A stretch of 64,000 nucleotides of DNA from Oscillospiraceae bacterium (GCA_017436785.1 JAFSCK010000024.1:62001-126000); one strand, 5' to 3'. Shown: positions 33,124 to 40,177, numbered from the stretch's first letter. Program-made: numbers and translations. Notes: generated by a model not told the origin, from the sequence alone.

Positions 33124-34899
33124 TCAGCCGGCATTTGTGCCCCAGCTGGGCCGGTTGCTATTGCCGGAATTGCCGCTGGGTCGGTTGCTATTGCCGGAAT
33201 TGCCGCTGGGTCGGTTGCTATTGCCAGAATTGCCGCCCCAGTTAGGGCGGTTGCTATTTCCGGAATTGCTGCCGGGTCGGTTACTGCTGCCGGAATTGCC
33301 GCCGGGGCGCAGATTACCACCCATATTACCGAAGCCACCCATATTACCGAAGCCGCCGAAATTGTTGCTCTGCTGCTTGGTATAATACACAGTATCGCCT
33401 TCCTGTAAGCCGGACTTGATTTCTACATAAGTACTGTTTTGCAAGCCGACAATCACATCCACACGGCCGCCGTATTCCTGCTTCTGGGCATCGTATTGGG
33501 TGTATACATATGCGCCATCCCGGGTCAGGTGCAGTGCCTCCACCGGGATCAGCAGTGCGTTATCCACACCTTGGATCCGCACACTGACACTGGCGGTCAT
33601 ACCGGAAAGCATACCGGAAACTTTGTTCAGCTCCACCACCGCAGTATAACTTCCGGAATCGCCACTGCGGTCGATCTCCGTCAAGGTGCCGGAAAAAGCA
33701 GCTTCGCCTACGGAGCTGACAGTCACATACACTTGCTGCCCCAATTCCAAAGAAAGGATGTCATCTTCATCCACTGTAATGGTCACAGACATCTTCTCAT
33801 CGGCAGACAAGGTCACCACCGGCGTTTCACTTTCCGTGCCGTTTTCTGTAAAGTCCACGCTTTGAACGCTGCCGGGCTTGTCTGCCAGCACAGCACCGTC
33901 ATGCCGGATCTTCAAAAGGGCCAGCAATGTTTCTTCTTTTTCGCTGCGCTGACGCAGCAGGGATTCATAATTGGCGCTGTACTGGGTGTCCTTCAGGGTA
34001 AACAGCTTTGTGGATGCTGAAACCTTTTTCCCTTCGGAAACCTTCACCGCGCTGACCGTGCCGGCATAGCCGGTGATCCGCAAGGGTCTGTGGATCTCCA
34101 GTTTGGCGGTTCCCAGTTCTTTACCCTCAGGGTCCAGCACCTTGACCGCTTCTTGATACTTCGGGCCGTTGTCTGTCACCAAAACAGTGGCAACCCCGGC
34201 AATGACACTTTCCACCTTACCGGTGATCTGATTGCCGTTTGCACGCAGGACGTTCACTTTATCCCCGGCCTGCAGGGCCTGCGTTTCCAATGTAAAAGAC
34301 ATATAACCATCCAAAGAAAGGATCGCCAAAGCACCTTCTTCGTACATCACATCCGCCACTTTGCTGCCCTTCTTGGCATATACTGCCTTGACTCGGCCGC
34401 TGACGCCGGCTTTCACACTGCTGCCGGCAGCATCCTCTTCCGCATTGCTGATGGCATCATCCAGATCATCGAGTTGCGCTTGCAGATCCGCCATGGCACT
34501 GATCACGGAGGCGATATCCACCGTAGCCAAAACCGTTCCTTTTTCAACGGCCGCGTTTTTCCGCACAAGCACCTCCTTCACCGTTACACCCGCAGGCACG
34601 GTAACCTTTTCCAGATCCACATCTGCCAAAGAGCCGGACCCGGACACAACTGTGCTGACGGTGCCGGTGGTAACCGTATGTGAAAGCACCTGCGCACCGG
34701 TGCCGCCAAACTGCGCCTTCACCCGGCGCTGCAACATACTCACGCCCACAACGGTCAAAATCGCCACAGCTGTCACCGTGACCGCCACCGTGATTATAAT
34801 TCTCTTTCTTTTGCGCTTTCTGCTTTTATTCAATGCCTCAAACAGGGCATCATCCTGCGCTTCCGGTCCGGTTTGGACTACATGTTCCTGATTCTCCAT
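33124..34899 (-). CDS. HlyD/RND-type adaptor protein 1 of a MacB-like exporter
   Basis: A 591-residue adaptor with a cytoplasmic basic stretch (SRKRKRKR), one helix (residues ~37-58), lipoyl-like and beta-barrel domains (VTVPAGVTVKEVLVRKN, ITVDEDDILSLELGQQVYV) and LKSGLQEGDTVYYTKQQ. It ends in a ~75-residue tail of FGNMGG and NSGNSNRPSG repeats. Conserved parts align with adaptor 2 at 29200, so the operon carries two paralogous adaptors. AAAGGAGA precedes ATG 34899, better than the in-frame ATG 51 nt upstream. Confidence 0.85.
   Translation of the reverse strand: MENQEHVVQTGPEAQDDALFEALNKSRKRKRKRIIITVAVTVTAVAILTVVGVSMLQRRVKAQFGGTGAQVLSHTVTTGTVSTVVSGSGSLADVDLEKVTVPAGVTVKEVLVRKNAAVEKGTVLATVDIASVISAMADLQAQLDDLDDAISNAEEDAAGSSVKAGVSGRVKAVYAKKGSKVADVMYEEGALAILSLDGYMSFTLETQALQAGDKVNVLRANGNQITGKVESVIAGVATVLVTDNGPKYQEAVKVLDPEGKELGTAKLEIHRPLRITGYAGTVSAVKVSEGKKVSASTKLFTLKDTQYSANYESLLRQRSEKEETLLALLKIRHDGAVLADKPGSVQSVDFTENGTESETPVVTLSADEKMSVTITVDEDDILSLELGQQVYVTVSSVGEAAFSGTLTEIDRSGDSGSYTAVVELNKVSGMLSGMTASVSVRIQGVDNALLIPVEALHLTRDGAYVYTQYDAQKQEYGGRVDVIVGLQNSTYVEIKSGLQEGDTVYYTKQQSNNFGGFGNMGGFGNMGGNLRPGGNSGSSNRPGSNSGNSNRPNWGGNSGNSNRPSGNSGNSNRPSGNSGNSNRPSWGTNAG
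33145..33300. repeat. In-frame ~30-bp tandem repeat in adaptor 1
   Basis: About five units of a 30-bp motif (GGTCGGTTGCTATTGCCGGA plus AATTGCCGCT), the first three nearly identical, encode the NSGNSNRPSG tail. Unit number is a likely site of length variation. Confidence 0.8.
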
Positions 34900-34941
34900 A
34901 GCGTCTCCTTTCATAAATGCCGTTTTCTTGCATTTGCTACG

Positions 34942-34947
34942 ATTATA
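34942..34947 (-). promoter_or_regulatory. -10 element of the exporter operon
   Basis: A consensus TATAAT on the minus strand 43 nt before ATG 34899; no convincing -35 is visible. Confidence 0.4.
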
Positions 34948-35103
34948 CACCCTGAGCCTTTACTGAAACTGAAGAACCGCTTATATATTTTCCTTTTTTA
35001 TGAATTTCTTTTTCCCTTTACTTTGCAGGCATGTATTTGGCAGAATGCACAGTTTTTCCTTTCTGTTTTTTATGCGCTTAACATTTCTTTAATAGAAGAT
35101 TCC

Positions 35104-35131
35104 TTGAATCTTGAACTTTATATTGTATAAT
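35104..35131 (+). promoter_or_regulatory. Plus-strand promoter with no downstream gene
   Basis: TTGAAT (35104-35109), 16 nt, TATAAT (35126-35131). The next plus-strand gene is more than 1 kb away, while a terminator hairpin lies ~100 nt downstream. Confidence 0.5.
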
Positions 35132-35137
35132 CATTCC

Positions 35138-35267
35138 ATAAAGGTGAAGATTTTTCATTCCTACCTCTCTTTTCAAGGGATCTCCCCGGCACCGACCGGT
35201 CATCGGTGTCGGGGAAACTCTTTGTACAAAAATCCGCCCCGGGAAAATCCCGGGGCGGTTTGTGTTT
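35138..35267 (+). ncRNA. Candidate small RNA
   Basis: Starting just after a good promoter, this ~130-nt stretch has a stable internal hairpin (CTCCCCGGCACCGA around 35182-35196 pairing with TCGGTGTCGGGG) and ends at a terminator (35234-35258). I find no credible protein frame in it. The terminator may equally serve the minus-strand lipoprotein gene, so the RNA is a hypothesis. Confidence 0.35.
35234..35267. terminator. Bidirectional terminator
   Basis: Stem CCGCCCCGGGA/TCCCGGGGCGG with loop AAA; T-rich flanks on both sides (TTTGTGTTTT plus strand, ATTTTTG minus strand). Confidence 0.82.
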
Positions 35268-36142
35268 TATTGGAAGGACAGTTTTACCGGATCGGTGTCT
35301 TTGATGGTTTTCCATGTTTCCGTGTTGAAAATGTGGAAGGAAAATTCCAGCTGCTCTATTTTCTCAATGCCATTCTCCTCCAGATCGGAGTTCAAAAAGG
35401 TAATCCCTGCCACCGCGTGTTTTCCCGGCAGGACCTCTTGGGAAAAGAGCGTCTCTACCATAAAGCCGTTGATGGAGGTCTCCCGGGTCTGCACCGTAAC
35501 AGACTTGCTGCCGCCGTTATAGATATACACCTGCAGCTCCGGTCCTAAAATGGAATCCTTTTCAGAAAGGCCCTTGGCGATCACTTTGATATCATCCCCC
35601 TCATATACCGGTGTTCCGGTATGGTCGTAGGTATAGGAAAAGGTGTCAGCCAAAGATGTTTTTACTTGGATCTGCTCAGAATCAAGGTAGGCATCCCAAT
35701 CCTCCGTGGTAAATACATGGAAAGAAAACTCCAGATCCGCAATTTGAGTAATGCCGCTGCGCTCCAGATCCGCAGACAGGAAGGTAATGGCATCGTTGGC
35801 CTTTTTGCCTGCTGCCACATCCGCAGAGAACATGGTCTCCACCATATAGCCGTTAACGGAAACATTCCGGCACTGCACTGTCAGGTTCTTATCGGAATTG
35901 TTTTCGATCAGCAATTTCAGCTCTGTACCGAACAGAGAATCGGTGTCCAGCTCCTTCACCTGAATTTTCAGATCCTTCTGCTCCAGAATCACTGCCGGCG
36001 CAACGGTTGCCTGCTGGGCATTTTGGCTTCCGCCTACACTTCCGGAGGAATCCGGCAGAAGAAGTTCCCCGTCTCCGCCACCGCAAGCTGCCAGAAATAC
36101 CGCCATCCAACATGCCAGCATCATACAAATAAGTTTTTTCAT
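35267..36142 (-). CDS. Lipoprotein with an internal domain duplication
   Basis: A 291-residue protein with lipobox LAAC (Cys20). The mature part is two ~95-residue repeats: residues ~58-150 and ~185-280. Each has a start like DLKIQVKEL or DIKVIAKGL, a block VSVNGYMVET or TSINGFMVET, then AITFLSADLE or GITFLNSDLE, and LEFSFHVF or LEFSFHIF. The fold looks like an Ig-type beta sandwich. Function unknown. AAAGGATGAG precedes ATG 36142. A consensus promoter and a palindrome shared with the divergent XRE gene suggest control by that regulator. Confidence 0.82.
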   Translation of the reverse strand: MKKLICMMLACWMAVFLAACGGGDGELLLPDSSGSVGGSQNAQQATVAPAVILEQKDLKIQVKELDTDSLFGTELKLLIENNSDKNLTVQCRNVSVNGYMVETMFSADVAAGKKANDAITFLSADLERSGITQIADLEFSFHVFTTEDWDAYLDSEQIQVKTSLADTFSYTYDHTGTPVYEGDDIKVIAKGLSEKDSILGPELQVYIYNGGSKSVTVQTRETSINGFMVETLFSQEVLPGKHAVAGITFLNSDLEENGIEKIEQLEFSFHIFNTETWKTIKDTDPVKLSFQ

Positions 36143-36184
36143 AATCTCATCCTTTCTTTTTGGGTCACTTTGTTCCGCTACTTA

Positions 36185-36213
36185 ATTTTAGACATTTTCC
36201 GTCTATTTGTCAA
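36185..36213 (-). promoter_or_regulatory. Promoter of the duplicated-domain lipoprotein gene
   Basis: On the minus strand TTGACA (36208-36213), 17 nt, TAAAAT (36185-36190). Confidence 0.8.
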
Positions 36214-36230
36214 TAGATAGTTTCTATCTA
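36214..36230. promoter_or_regulatory. Candidate operator for the XRE regulator
   Basis: A perfect palindrome TAGATAG-TTT-CTATCTA abuts the -35 of the lipoprotein promoter and lies 28 nt before the XRE start. A weaker repeat TAGAC/GTCTA lies within the promoter at 36189-36205. Confidence 0.6.
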
Positions 36231-36257
36231 GGTTAAACTGTTACCGAGGTGACTGCA

Positions 36258-36491
36258 ATGGAACTTTCTTTTGGCGAAAAGATCCGGAACTTGCGAGAAG
36301 ACAATGATCTGAATCAGACCCAGCTGGGAGAAGCCGTAGGCATGACCCAACGGAAGATCTCCTATATTGAATGCGGAAAATACGAGCCCAGTCTGGAAGA
36401 TATTACCGCTCTTTGCCGGTTCTTCCGGGTCAGTGCCGACTACTTGCTGGGTCTGCCGGATTACCGGAAGGAAACAACAGGATGTAAATAG
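36258..36491 (+). CDS. XRE-family HTH regulator
   Basis: A 77-residue one-domain repressor-like protein. The helix-turn-helix is residues ~20-45 (NQTQLGEAVGMTQRKISYIE), followed by the usual CGKYEPSLEDITALCRFFRV and SADYLLGLP end. GAGGTGA sits 5 nt before ATG 36258. It is divergent from the lipoprotein gene and shares a 115-bp promoter region with a palindromic operator. Confidence 0.93.
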   Translation: MELSFGEKIRNLREDNDLNQTQLGEAVGMTQRKISYIECGKYEPSLEDITALCRFFRVSADYLLGLPDYRKETTGCK

Positions 36492-36558
36492 CATCCGACT
36501 TGGGTATCATCACTATACTACAGAAACACTGCGAAATCTGTCGAAAACCGTCACATAG

Positions 36559-36602
36559 AAAAAGCGCGTGCTGCGAAAAATCTCGCAACACGCGCTTTTA
36601 TT
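36559..36602. terminator. Terminator between XRE gene and the LURP-one-like gene
   Basis: Stem AAAAGCGCGTG-TGCGA / TCGCA-CACGCGCTTTT with one bulged base per arm; T-rich on both sides. Confidence 0.82.
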
Positions 36603-36639
36603 CAAATGATTGGTTTAGGGCCCTATGGAGTCGTCCACC

Positions 36640-37128
36640 TCAATGATTATTGGATGCTTCCTCTTGGGCATCCAACACGCAGTCGATGGTCAGCACCACC
36701 GCCAATGCGATAATCTCATCTTTGGCATCACGAATATCCAGCTCATAGCTGTCACCCCAGCTCATCCACTCCTTGCGGATCGCTACAATGGGATAGCCGT
36801 TTTGGGTGATCTGATAGTCATGGGCCATAAAGCTGCCATCAATTTCCCAGCCCAGACCCTCTATGGTGTACTTAGGAAACAGGAAGGTAAATTCTTTTTT
36901 GATCTCAGCCACCTGCCGCTCATTGCAAAACACATAAAACCGGGGTAAAAAGCTCCAAACCTCCTGCTTGATAAAGGCCACTTCCCTGCCGTGGATATCA
37001 TAAATATGGAGTTTCTTACCAAAGGAGAACACTTCCCCTTCCACATAGTAGCGATCCCGGCCTGTCTCATCCTTAACCGTAAACTTATCTCCCCAACTGA
37101 AAACCTTTTGTTTTATGTATAGATGCAT
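36640..37128 (-). CDS. LURP-one-related / YxjI-like protein
   Basis: A 162-residue cytosolic protein of the tubby-like LOR family: MHLYIKQKVFSWGDKFTVKD at the start, YVEGEVFSFGKKLHIYD in the middle, then IDGSFMAHDYQI and WGDSYELDI near the end. Bacterial YxjI-type members have no established role; a phospholipid-scramblase-like beta barrel is expected. GGAGG lies 7 nt before ATG 37128. Monocistronic. Confidence 0.85.
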   Translation of the reverse strand: MHLYIKQKVFSWGDKFTVKDETGRDRYYVEGEVFSFGKKLHIYDIHGREVAFIKQEVWSFLPRFYVFCNERQVAEIKKEFTFLFPKYTIEGLGWEIDGSFMAHDYQITQNGYPIVAIRKEWMSWGDSYELDIRDAKDEIIALAVVLTIDCVLDAQEEASNNH

Positions 37129-37223
37129 ACCCTTTCCTCCCATCATGGTTTCTATCTGTATTTTATCATTTTCCGGTTTTAAATACAATCCCCGCACTTA
37201 AGAGAAAAATTTGAAGAAAACAC

Positions 37224-37252
37224 TTGACAAACGGCACAACCTTGGCTATAAT
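37224..37252 (+). promoter_or_regulatory. Promoter of tRNA-Val
   Basis: Perfect consensus: TTGACA (37224-37229), 17 nt, TATAAT (37247-37252), 13 nt before the tRNA. Confidence 0.92.
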
Positions 37253-37265
37253 CACTCATGCCCAT

Positions 37266-37342
37266 GGACGATTAGCTCAGCTGGCTAGAGCATCCGCTTG
37301 ACGTGCGGAAGGTCATAGGTTCGAGTCCTATATCGTCCACCA
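37266..37342 (+). tRNA. tRNA-Val (anticodon GAC)
   Basis: Acceptor GGACGAT pairs with ATCGTCC; anticodon stem TCCGC/GCGGA holds loop TTGACGT with anticodon GAC; the T arm is ATAGG TTCGAGT CCTAT; CCA is encoded. Confidence 0.97.
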
Positions 37343-37383
37343 GAAAAAGAAACCACACCATTCGGTGTGGTTTTTCTTTTTCT
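37342..37383 (+). terminator. tRNA-Val terminator
   Basis: Stem AGAAAAAGAAACCACACC pairs with GGTGTGGTTTTTCTTTTTCT (one-base slips), loop ATTC; begins at the end of the tRNA. Confidence 0.9.
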
Positions 37384-37385
37384 CT

Positions 37386-37487
37386 GTGGACTTAGGACTC
37401 GAACCCATCGCAGTGCAAGGCTCCGGTGGAGCCTTGCTGCAACCAGTTCAAAAACTGGTTGCTACCTTGATTACTCGAGTCCTATAT
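37386..37487 (+). repeat. Post-tRNA palindromic element carrying tRNA-Val 3' fragments
   Basis: Left part: GTGGAC (37386-37391) and TAGGACTCGAACC (37393-37405) are the reverse complement of the tRNA-Val 3' end, with the bases between deleted. Right part: TCGAGTCCTATAT (37475-37487) repeats the T-arm 3' side in sense. Inside are hairpins GCAAGGCTCC/GGAGCCTTGC and AACCAGT/ACTGGTT. A degenerate copy of the terminator tail (TTTTCTTTTTCTCT..GGACT) follows at ~37524-37545. Same plan as at 3073-3188, but derived from a different tRNA. Confidence 0.75.
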
Positions 37488-37546
37488 TAGATCTATCGTT
37501 ATCGCAACACCCAAACGGACTGGGTTTTCTTTTTCTCTACGGACTA

Positions 37547-37570
37547 TAGGGCGGGGGCTTGCGCCCGCCG
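37547..37570. repeat. Partial core of the dispersed palindromic repeat
   Basis: TAGGGCGGGGGCTTGCGCCC and the next bases match the left core of copies A, B and D; the terminal repeats are absent. Confidence 0.5.
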
Positions 37571-37590
37571 AAAGACATCAAACCGAGACA

Positions 37591-37619
37591 TTGAAAGTAT
37601 ATGGTTCATGTGATATAAT
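37591..37619 (+). promoter_or_regulatory. Promoter of the P-loop kinase gene
   Basis: TTGAAA (37591-37596), 17 nt, TATAAT (37614-37619), 37 nt before the preferred start. Confidence 0.82.
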
Positions 37620-37655
37620 CCATTCGAAAAACTTGAATTTTTAGGGATGATTGAG

Positions 37656-38168
37656 ATGATTATTTTAATTACCGGAGCATCGCATACAGGCAAAACTGCA
37701 CTTGCTCAAAAGTTGCTGGAAAAATATAAATATCCGTATTTGTCTATTGACCATTTGAAAATGGGTTTAATTCGTAGTGGTAACACAGAACTTACCCCTA
37801 TGGACGATACGGAATTAATCGAATATTTGTGGCCGATTGTTCGGGAAATGATAAAAACTGCTATTGAAAACAAGCAGAACTTAATTGTCGAAGGTTGCTA
37901 TATTCCATTCGATTGGCAGAAGGACTTTGACTCTGAATATCTTGAAAACATCAGATATTACTGTCTTGTAATGAGTAAGGAATATATCAGAAACCACTTT
38001 GCTGACATAAAGAAACATGCAAATGTCATTGAAAGTCGTTTGGATGATGAATGGTGCACAATGGAGCGTGTGTTGGCAGATAATGCAGAAATGTTATCCC
38101 TTGCACAAAAGCATAATGTGAACTACATACTCATGAAAGATAAGTATGAAATCAATATTAATTTATAA
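37656..38168 (+). CDS. P-loop NTPase, kinase-like (AAA_33/zeta-toxin-like)
   Basis: About 170 residues. Walker A is ITGASHTGKTALAQKLL at the very N-terminus; SIDHLKMGLIRSG and NLIVEGCYIPFDW look like the substrate and Walker B region of small-molecule kinases. The substrate is unknown. The start is ATG 37656 (AGGG nine nt upstream) or ATG 37647 in the same frame. The gene is visibly more AT-rich than its neighbours, with AAA/AAT/TTA codons common, which suggests recent acquisition. Confidence 0.75.
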   Translation: MIILITGASHTGKTALAQKLLEKYKYPYLSIDHLKMGLIRSGNTELTPMDDTELIEYLWPIVREMIKTAIENKQNLIVEGCYIPFDWQKDFDSEYLENIRYYCLVMSKEYIRNHFADIKKHANVIESRLDDEWCTMERVLADNAEMLSLAQKHNVNYILMKDKYEININL

Positions 38169-38196
38169 CGACAACTTCCAATTTTCTGAAAAGATT

Positions 38197-38230
38197 ACCG
38201 CAGCATCCACCGTGGGTGCTGCGGTTGCTT
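38197..38230 (+). terminator. Hairpin after the kinase gene
   Basis: ACCGCAGCA...TGCTGCGGT with inner CCAC/GTGG pairing, followed by TGCTT. Confidence 0.6.
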
Positions 38231-38240
38231 ATTGGGTTCG

Positions 38241-38265
38241 CGGCGGGAGCAAGCCCCCGCCCTAC
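38241..38265. repeat. Partial core of the dispersed palindromic repeat
   Basis: CGGCGGGAGCAAGCCCCCGC followed by CCTAC matches the right core of copies A, B and D. The rest of the 160-bp gap to the next terminator holds small hairpins (GGCTGC/GCAGCC near 38304) and no gene. Confidence 0.55.
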
Positions 38266-38355
38266 CCGCCTATAACACGCCTATGCCTCATAGGAGATTG
38301 CCACGGCTGCATACGCAGCCTCTTATGACAGGGAAGGCGTATCCTGCATATAAAG

Positions 38356-38385
38356 AAGGGACAACCCGCAATCGGGTTGTCCCTT
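38356..38385 (-). terminator. Terminator of the ApbE/NusG-II operon
   Basis: Stem AAGGGACAACCCG/CGGGTTGTCCCTT with loop CAAT, then CTTCTTTA on the minus strand. Confidence 0.85.
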
Positions 38386-38390
38386 GTTTT

Positions 38391-38747
38391 TCAGCCGGAT
38401 ACGCCGTCGACGGGTTGTGTGCCGGTGAATTCCAGCACCAGCCGGTTGGGCAGGCACACGATCTGGGCGCCCCTGTCGCAGTAGCCTCGCGCCATACAGT
38501 AATGGTCCGGGCAGCTTGCTTCCGTCACCGCCACTTTGCCGTCCTTGACCGTGATCACATTGGTACCCATGGCGGTAGTAACCGTGACCTGTGTGTCCGT
38601 GTTTAAGGGCAAAGTATAAAGCAGCTTCCCCTCAGAGATCACCTTTACTCCATCTGCCGGAGGACCGGGCATCAGCAGCCACAGGCTTAAGCCGATGCAC
38701 ACCGCCAGCACGGAAGCGATCACCAATATCCATGTTCTTGTTCTCAA
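38391..38747 (-). CDS. NusG domain II-containing exported protein
   Basis: A 118-residue protein with one N-terminal helix (WILVIASVLAVCIGLSLWLL) and a C-terminal NusG_II domain (GTNVITVKDGKVAVTEASCP, then DHYCMARGYC). The Cys motif CPDHYC..GYC is typical. The start is TTG 38747, supported by GAGGTGA 7 nt upstream inside the end of apbE and a TTGA overlap with its stop. NusG_II proteins often sit beside ApbE and FMN-binding electron-transfer proteins in Firmicutes; their exact role is not established. Confidence 0.87.
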   Translation of the reverse strand: MRTRTWILVIASVLAVCIGLSLWLLMPGPPADGVKVISEGKLLYTLPLNTDTQVTVTTAMGTNVITVKDGKVAVTEASCPDHYCMARGYCDRGAQIVCLPNRLVLEFTGTQPVDGVSG

Positions 38748-39661
38748 CGGGCGATCACCTCATATTCACAGCCACTGAGGGCTGCGCCCTGCGTGGCATA
38801 GATCTTGCCGGTATCCGTCACAAACACTGCTTCGAAATCCTCACTTTGCCGCCAAAAATCGGAGGCTTTCTCCAGCCCCATCACAAATAAGGCGGTGGAA
38901 AATACATCCGCGGTTAGACCGTCCGCACAAATTACAGTCACGGACCGCAAGCCGCTTTGGGCCGGCCTTCCCGTCTCCGGATCCAGTATATGATGGTAAC
39001 GGGTACCGTCTTTTTCAAAAAAGCGCTGATAATCCCCGGAGGTGACCACAGCCATTGTGCCTACTACGGACACCGTTCCCAGATAGTTCCCTCCGTCAGG
39101 GTTCTGAATGCCGATGACCCAAGGGGAATGGTCCTTCTTTTCTCCGTAAGTTTGGATATTGCCCCCCAGATTCAAAATTGCCCGGTCAACCCTCAGTGTT
39201 TCCAGAAGCTGAACCGCCTGCTGCCCGGTGTAGCCTTTCACCGCGCCGCCCAAATCCCATTGTACCGGCGCTTGCTGAAGCGCCGCTTCCTCAGGTACAC
39301 GATACGCCCCATCATAAAAGCCCCAAGCCCGGATATAACCGCCTAAGCGGGGATCAAATGCACCCTTTGTTCGCTTTGACAGTTCCTCTGCCCGTTGCAG
39401 AAAATCATGGGCATCTTGGGATACCACCGCGCCGCCGGCATTTAACCGCCCGACAATGGAGTTCCGGTCCATAGCAGACCATGTGTTTTCCGTTTCCTCA
39501 ATCAGTACTGCCAGCTTCTGTTGGGCGGCCTCGCTATCTTTTCCCCAAACCTGCAGATCCATCACCGTATCCATGGCAAACACCGTCTTTTGGGTATGGA
39601 CTGAACAGCCGGAAAGGCACAAAAATGCCAACGCCACCATACCGCAGATCCACTTTTTCAT
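38744..39661 (-). CDS. apbE: FAD:protein FMN transferase, ApbE (lipoprotein)
   Basis: A 305-residue lipoprotein (lipobox LSGC). It carries FAMDTVMDLQVWG at the start, GAFDPRLGG and the flavin-site block DLGGAVKGYTGQQAVQLL, NLGGNIQTYG, and the metal-site region DGLTADVFSTALFVMG. ApbE attaches FMN to Ser/Thr of exported flavoproteins. No FMN-binding target gene lies in this window. AGGAGG is 7 nt before ATG 39661 and only 1 nt before ATG 39667, which fixes the start. Cotranscribed with the NusG-II gene. Confidence 0.95.
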   Translation of the reverse strand: MKKWICGMVALAFLCLSGCSVHTQKTVFAMDTVMDLQVWGKDSEAAQQKLAVLIEETENTWSAMDRNSIVGRLNAGGAVVSQDAHDFLQRAEELSKRTKGAFDPRLGGYIRAWGFYDGAYRVPEEAALQQAPVQWDLGGAVKGYTGQQAVQLLETLRVDRAILNLGGNIQTYGEKKDHSPWVIGIQNPDGGNYLGTVSVVGTMAVVTSGDYQRFFEKDGTRYHHILDPETGRPAQSGLRSVTVICADGLTADVFSTALFVMGLEKASDFWRQSEDFEAVFVTDTGKIYATQGAALSGCEYEVIAR

Positions 39662-39694
39662 GTCCATACCTCCTTTTATGGTATCTTTATCGGG

Positions 39695-39723
39695 AGTATA
39701 GCAAAAATATACGAGAAAATCAA
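39695..39723 (-). promoter_or_regulatory. Promoter of apbE
   Basis: On the minus strand TTGATT (39718-39723), 17 nt, TATACT (39695-39700). Confidence 0.7.
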
Positions 39724-39744
39724 TGTTTTATATTGGAAAACCTC

Positions 39745-39773
39745 TTGACTTTTGGAAATTGGGATGGTAAAAT
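39745..39773 (+). promoter_or_regulatory. Promoter of the L21 operon
   Basis: TTGACT (39745-39750), 17 nt, TAAAAT (39768-39773). Confidence 0.78.
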
Positions 39774-39777
39774 GTTC

Positions 39778-39848
39778 GAGCCGCATTGAATGGGCTAAAG
39801 TTGGTGCGCCCAAAACGCCCCGCCCTAAGAGCGAGACTACACAATATA
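39778..39848 (+). ncRNA. L21-type ribosomal-protein leader
   Basis: A ~70-nt structured, GC-rich leader (GAGCCGCATTGAATGGGCTA, GGTGCGCCCAAAACGCCCC) with pairing TGGGC/GCCCA lies between the promoter and rplU. Firmicutes L21 operons carry an autoregulatory leader at this place. I assign it by position and general shape, not by a verified consensus match. Confidence 0.45.
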
Positions 39849-39863
39849 AAGTAGGTGAAAACA

Positions 39864-40175
39864 ATGAAAGCAGTTATCGTGACCGGTGGTAAGCAGTATA
39901 CCGTCTCCGAGGGTGATGTCCTGTACATCGAGAAGCTGGAGGCCGAAGCTGAAGCTACCGTGAAGTTCGAGCAGGTTCTGGCAGTGCTGGATGGTGAGAA
40001 CTCCAAGATCGGCGCTCCCGTGGTTGAGGGTGCTTCCGTCGAGGCCAAGGTCATCAAGACCGGCAAGGCTAAGAAGGTCATCGTCTTCAAGTACAAGGCT
40101 AAGAAGAACGAGAAGAAGAAGCAGGGCCATCGTCAGCCCTACACCAAGGTGGAGATCACCAAGATCGCTCTGTAA
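39864..40175 (+). CDS. rplU: 50S ribosomal protein L21
   Basis: A 103-residue protein starting [20 protein letters not shown] with the L21 signature [20 protein letters not shown] and [17 protein letters not shown]. It binds 23S rRNA in the large subunit. AGGTGA before ATG 39864 excludes the in-frame ATG 9 nt upstream. Canonical rplU-prp-rpmA order follows. Confidence 0.98.
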   Translation: MKAVIVTGGKQYTVSEGDVLYIEKLEAEAEATVKFEQVLAVLDGENSKIGAPVVEGASVEAKVIKTGKAKKVIVFKYKAKKNEKKKQGHRQPYTKVEITKIAL

Positions 40176-40177
40176 TT

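Noticed and set aside
33145..33300. Regular ~30-bp repeats considered as a CRISPR array
   Set aside because: The units are contiguous with no spacers and stay in frame within the adaptor gene.
35118..35180. A short minus-strand frame (about 26 codons) with AGAGGT upstream
   Set aside because: Too short, no distinctive features, and it overlaps the candidate small-RNA promoter; coding is not supported.
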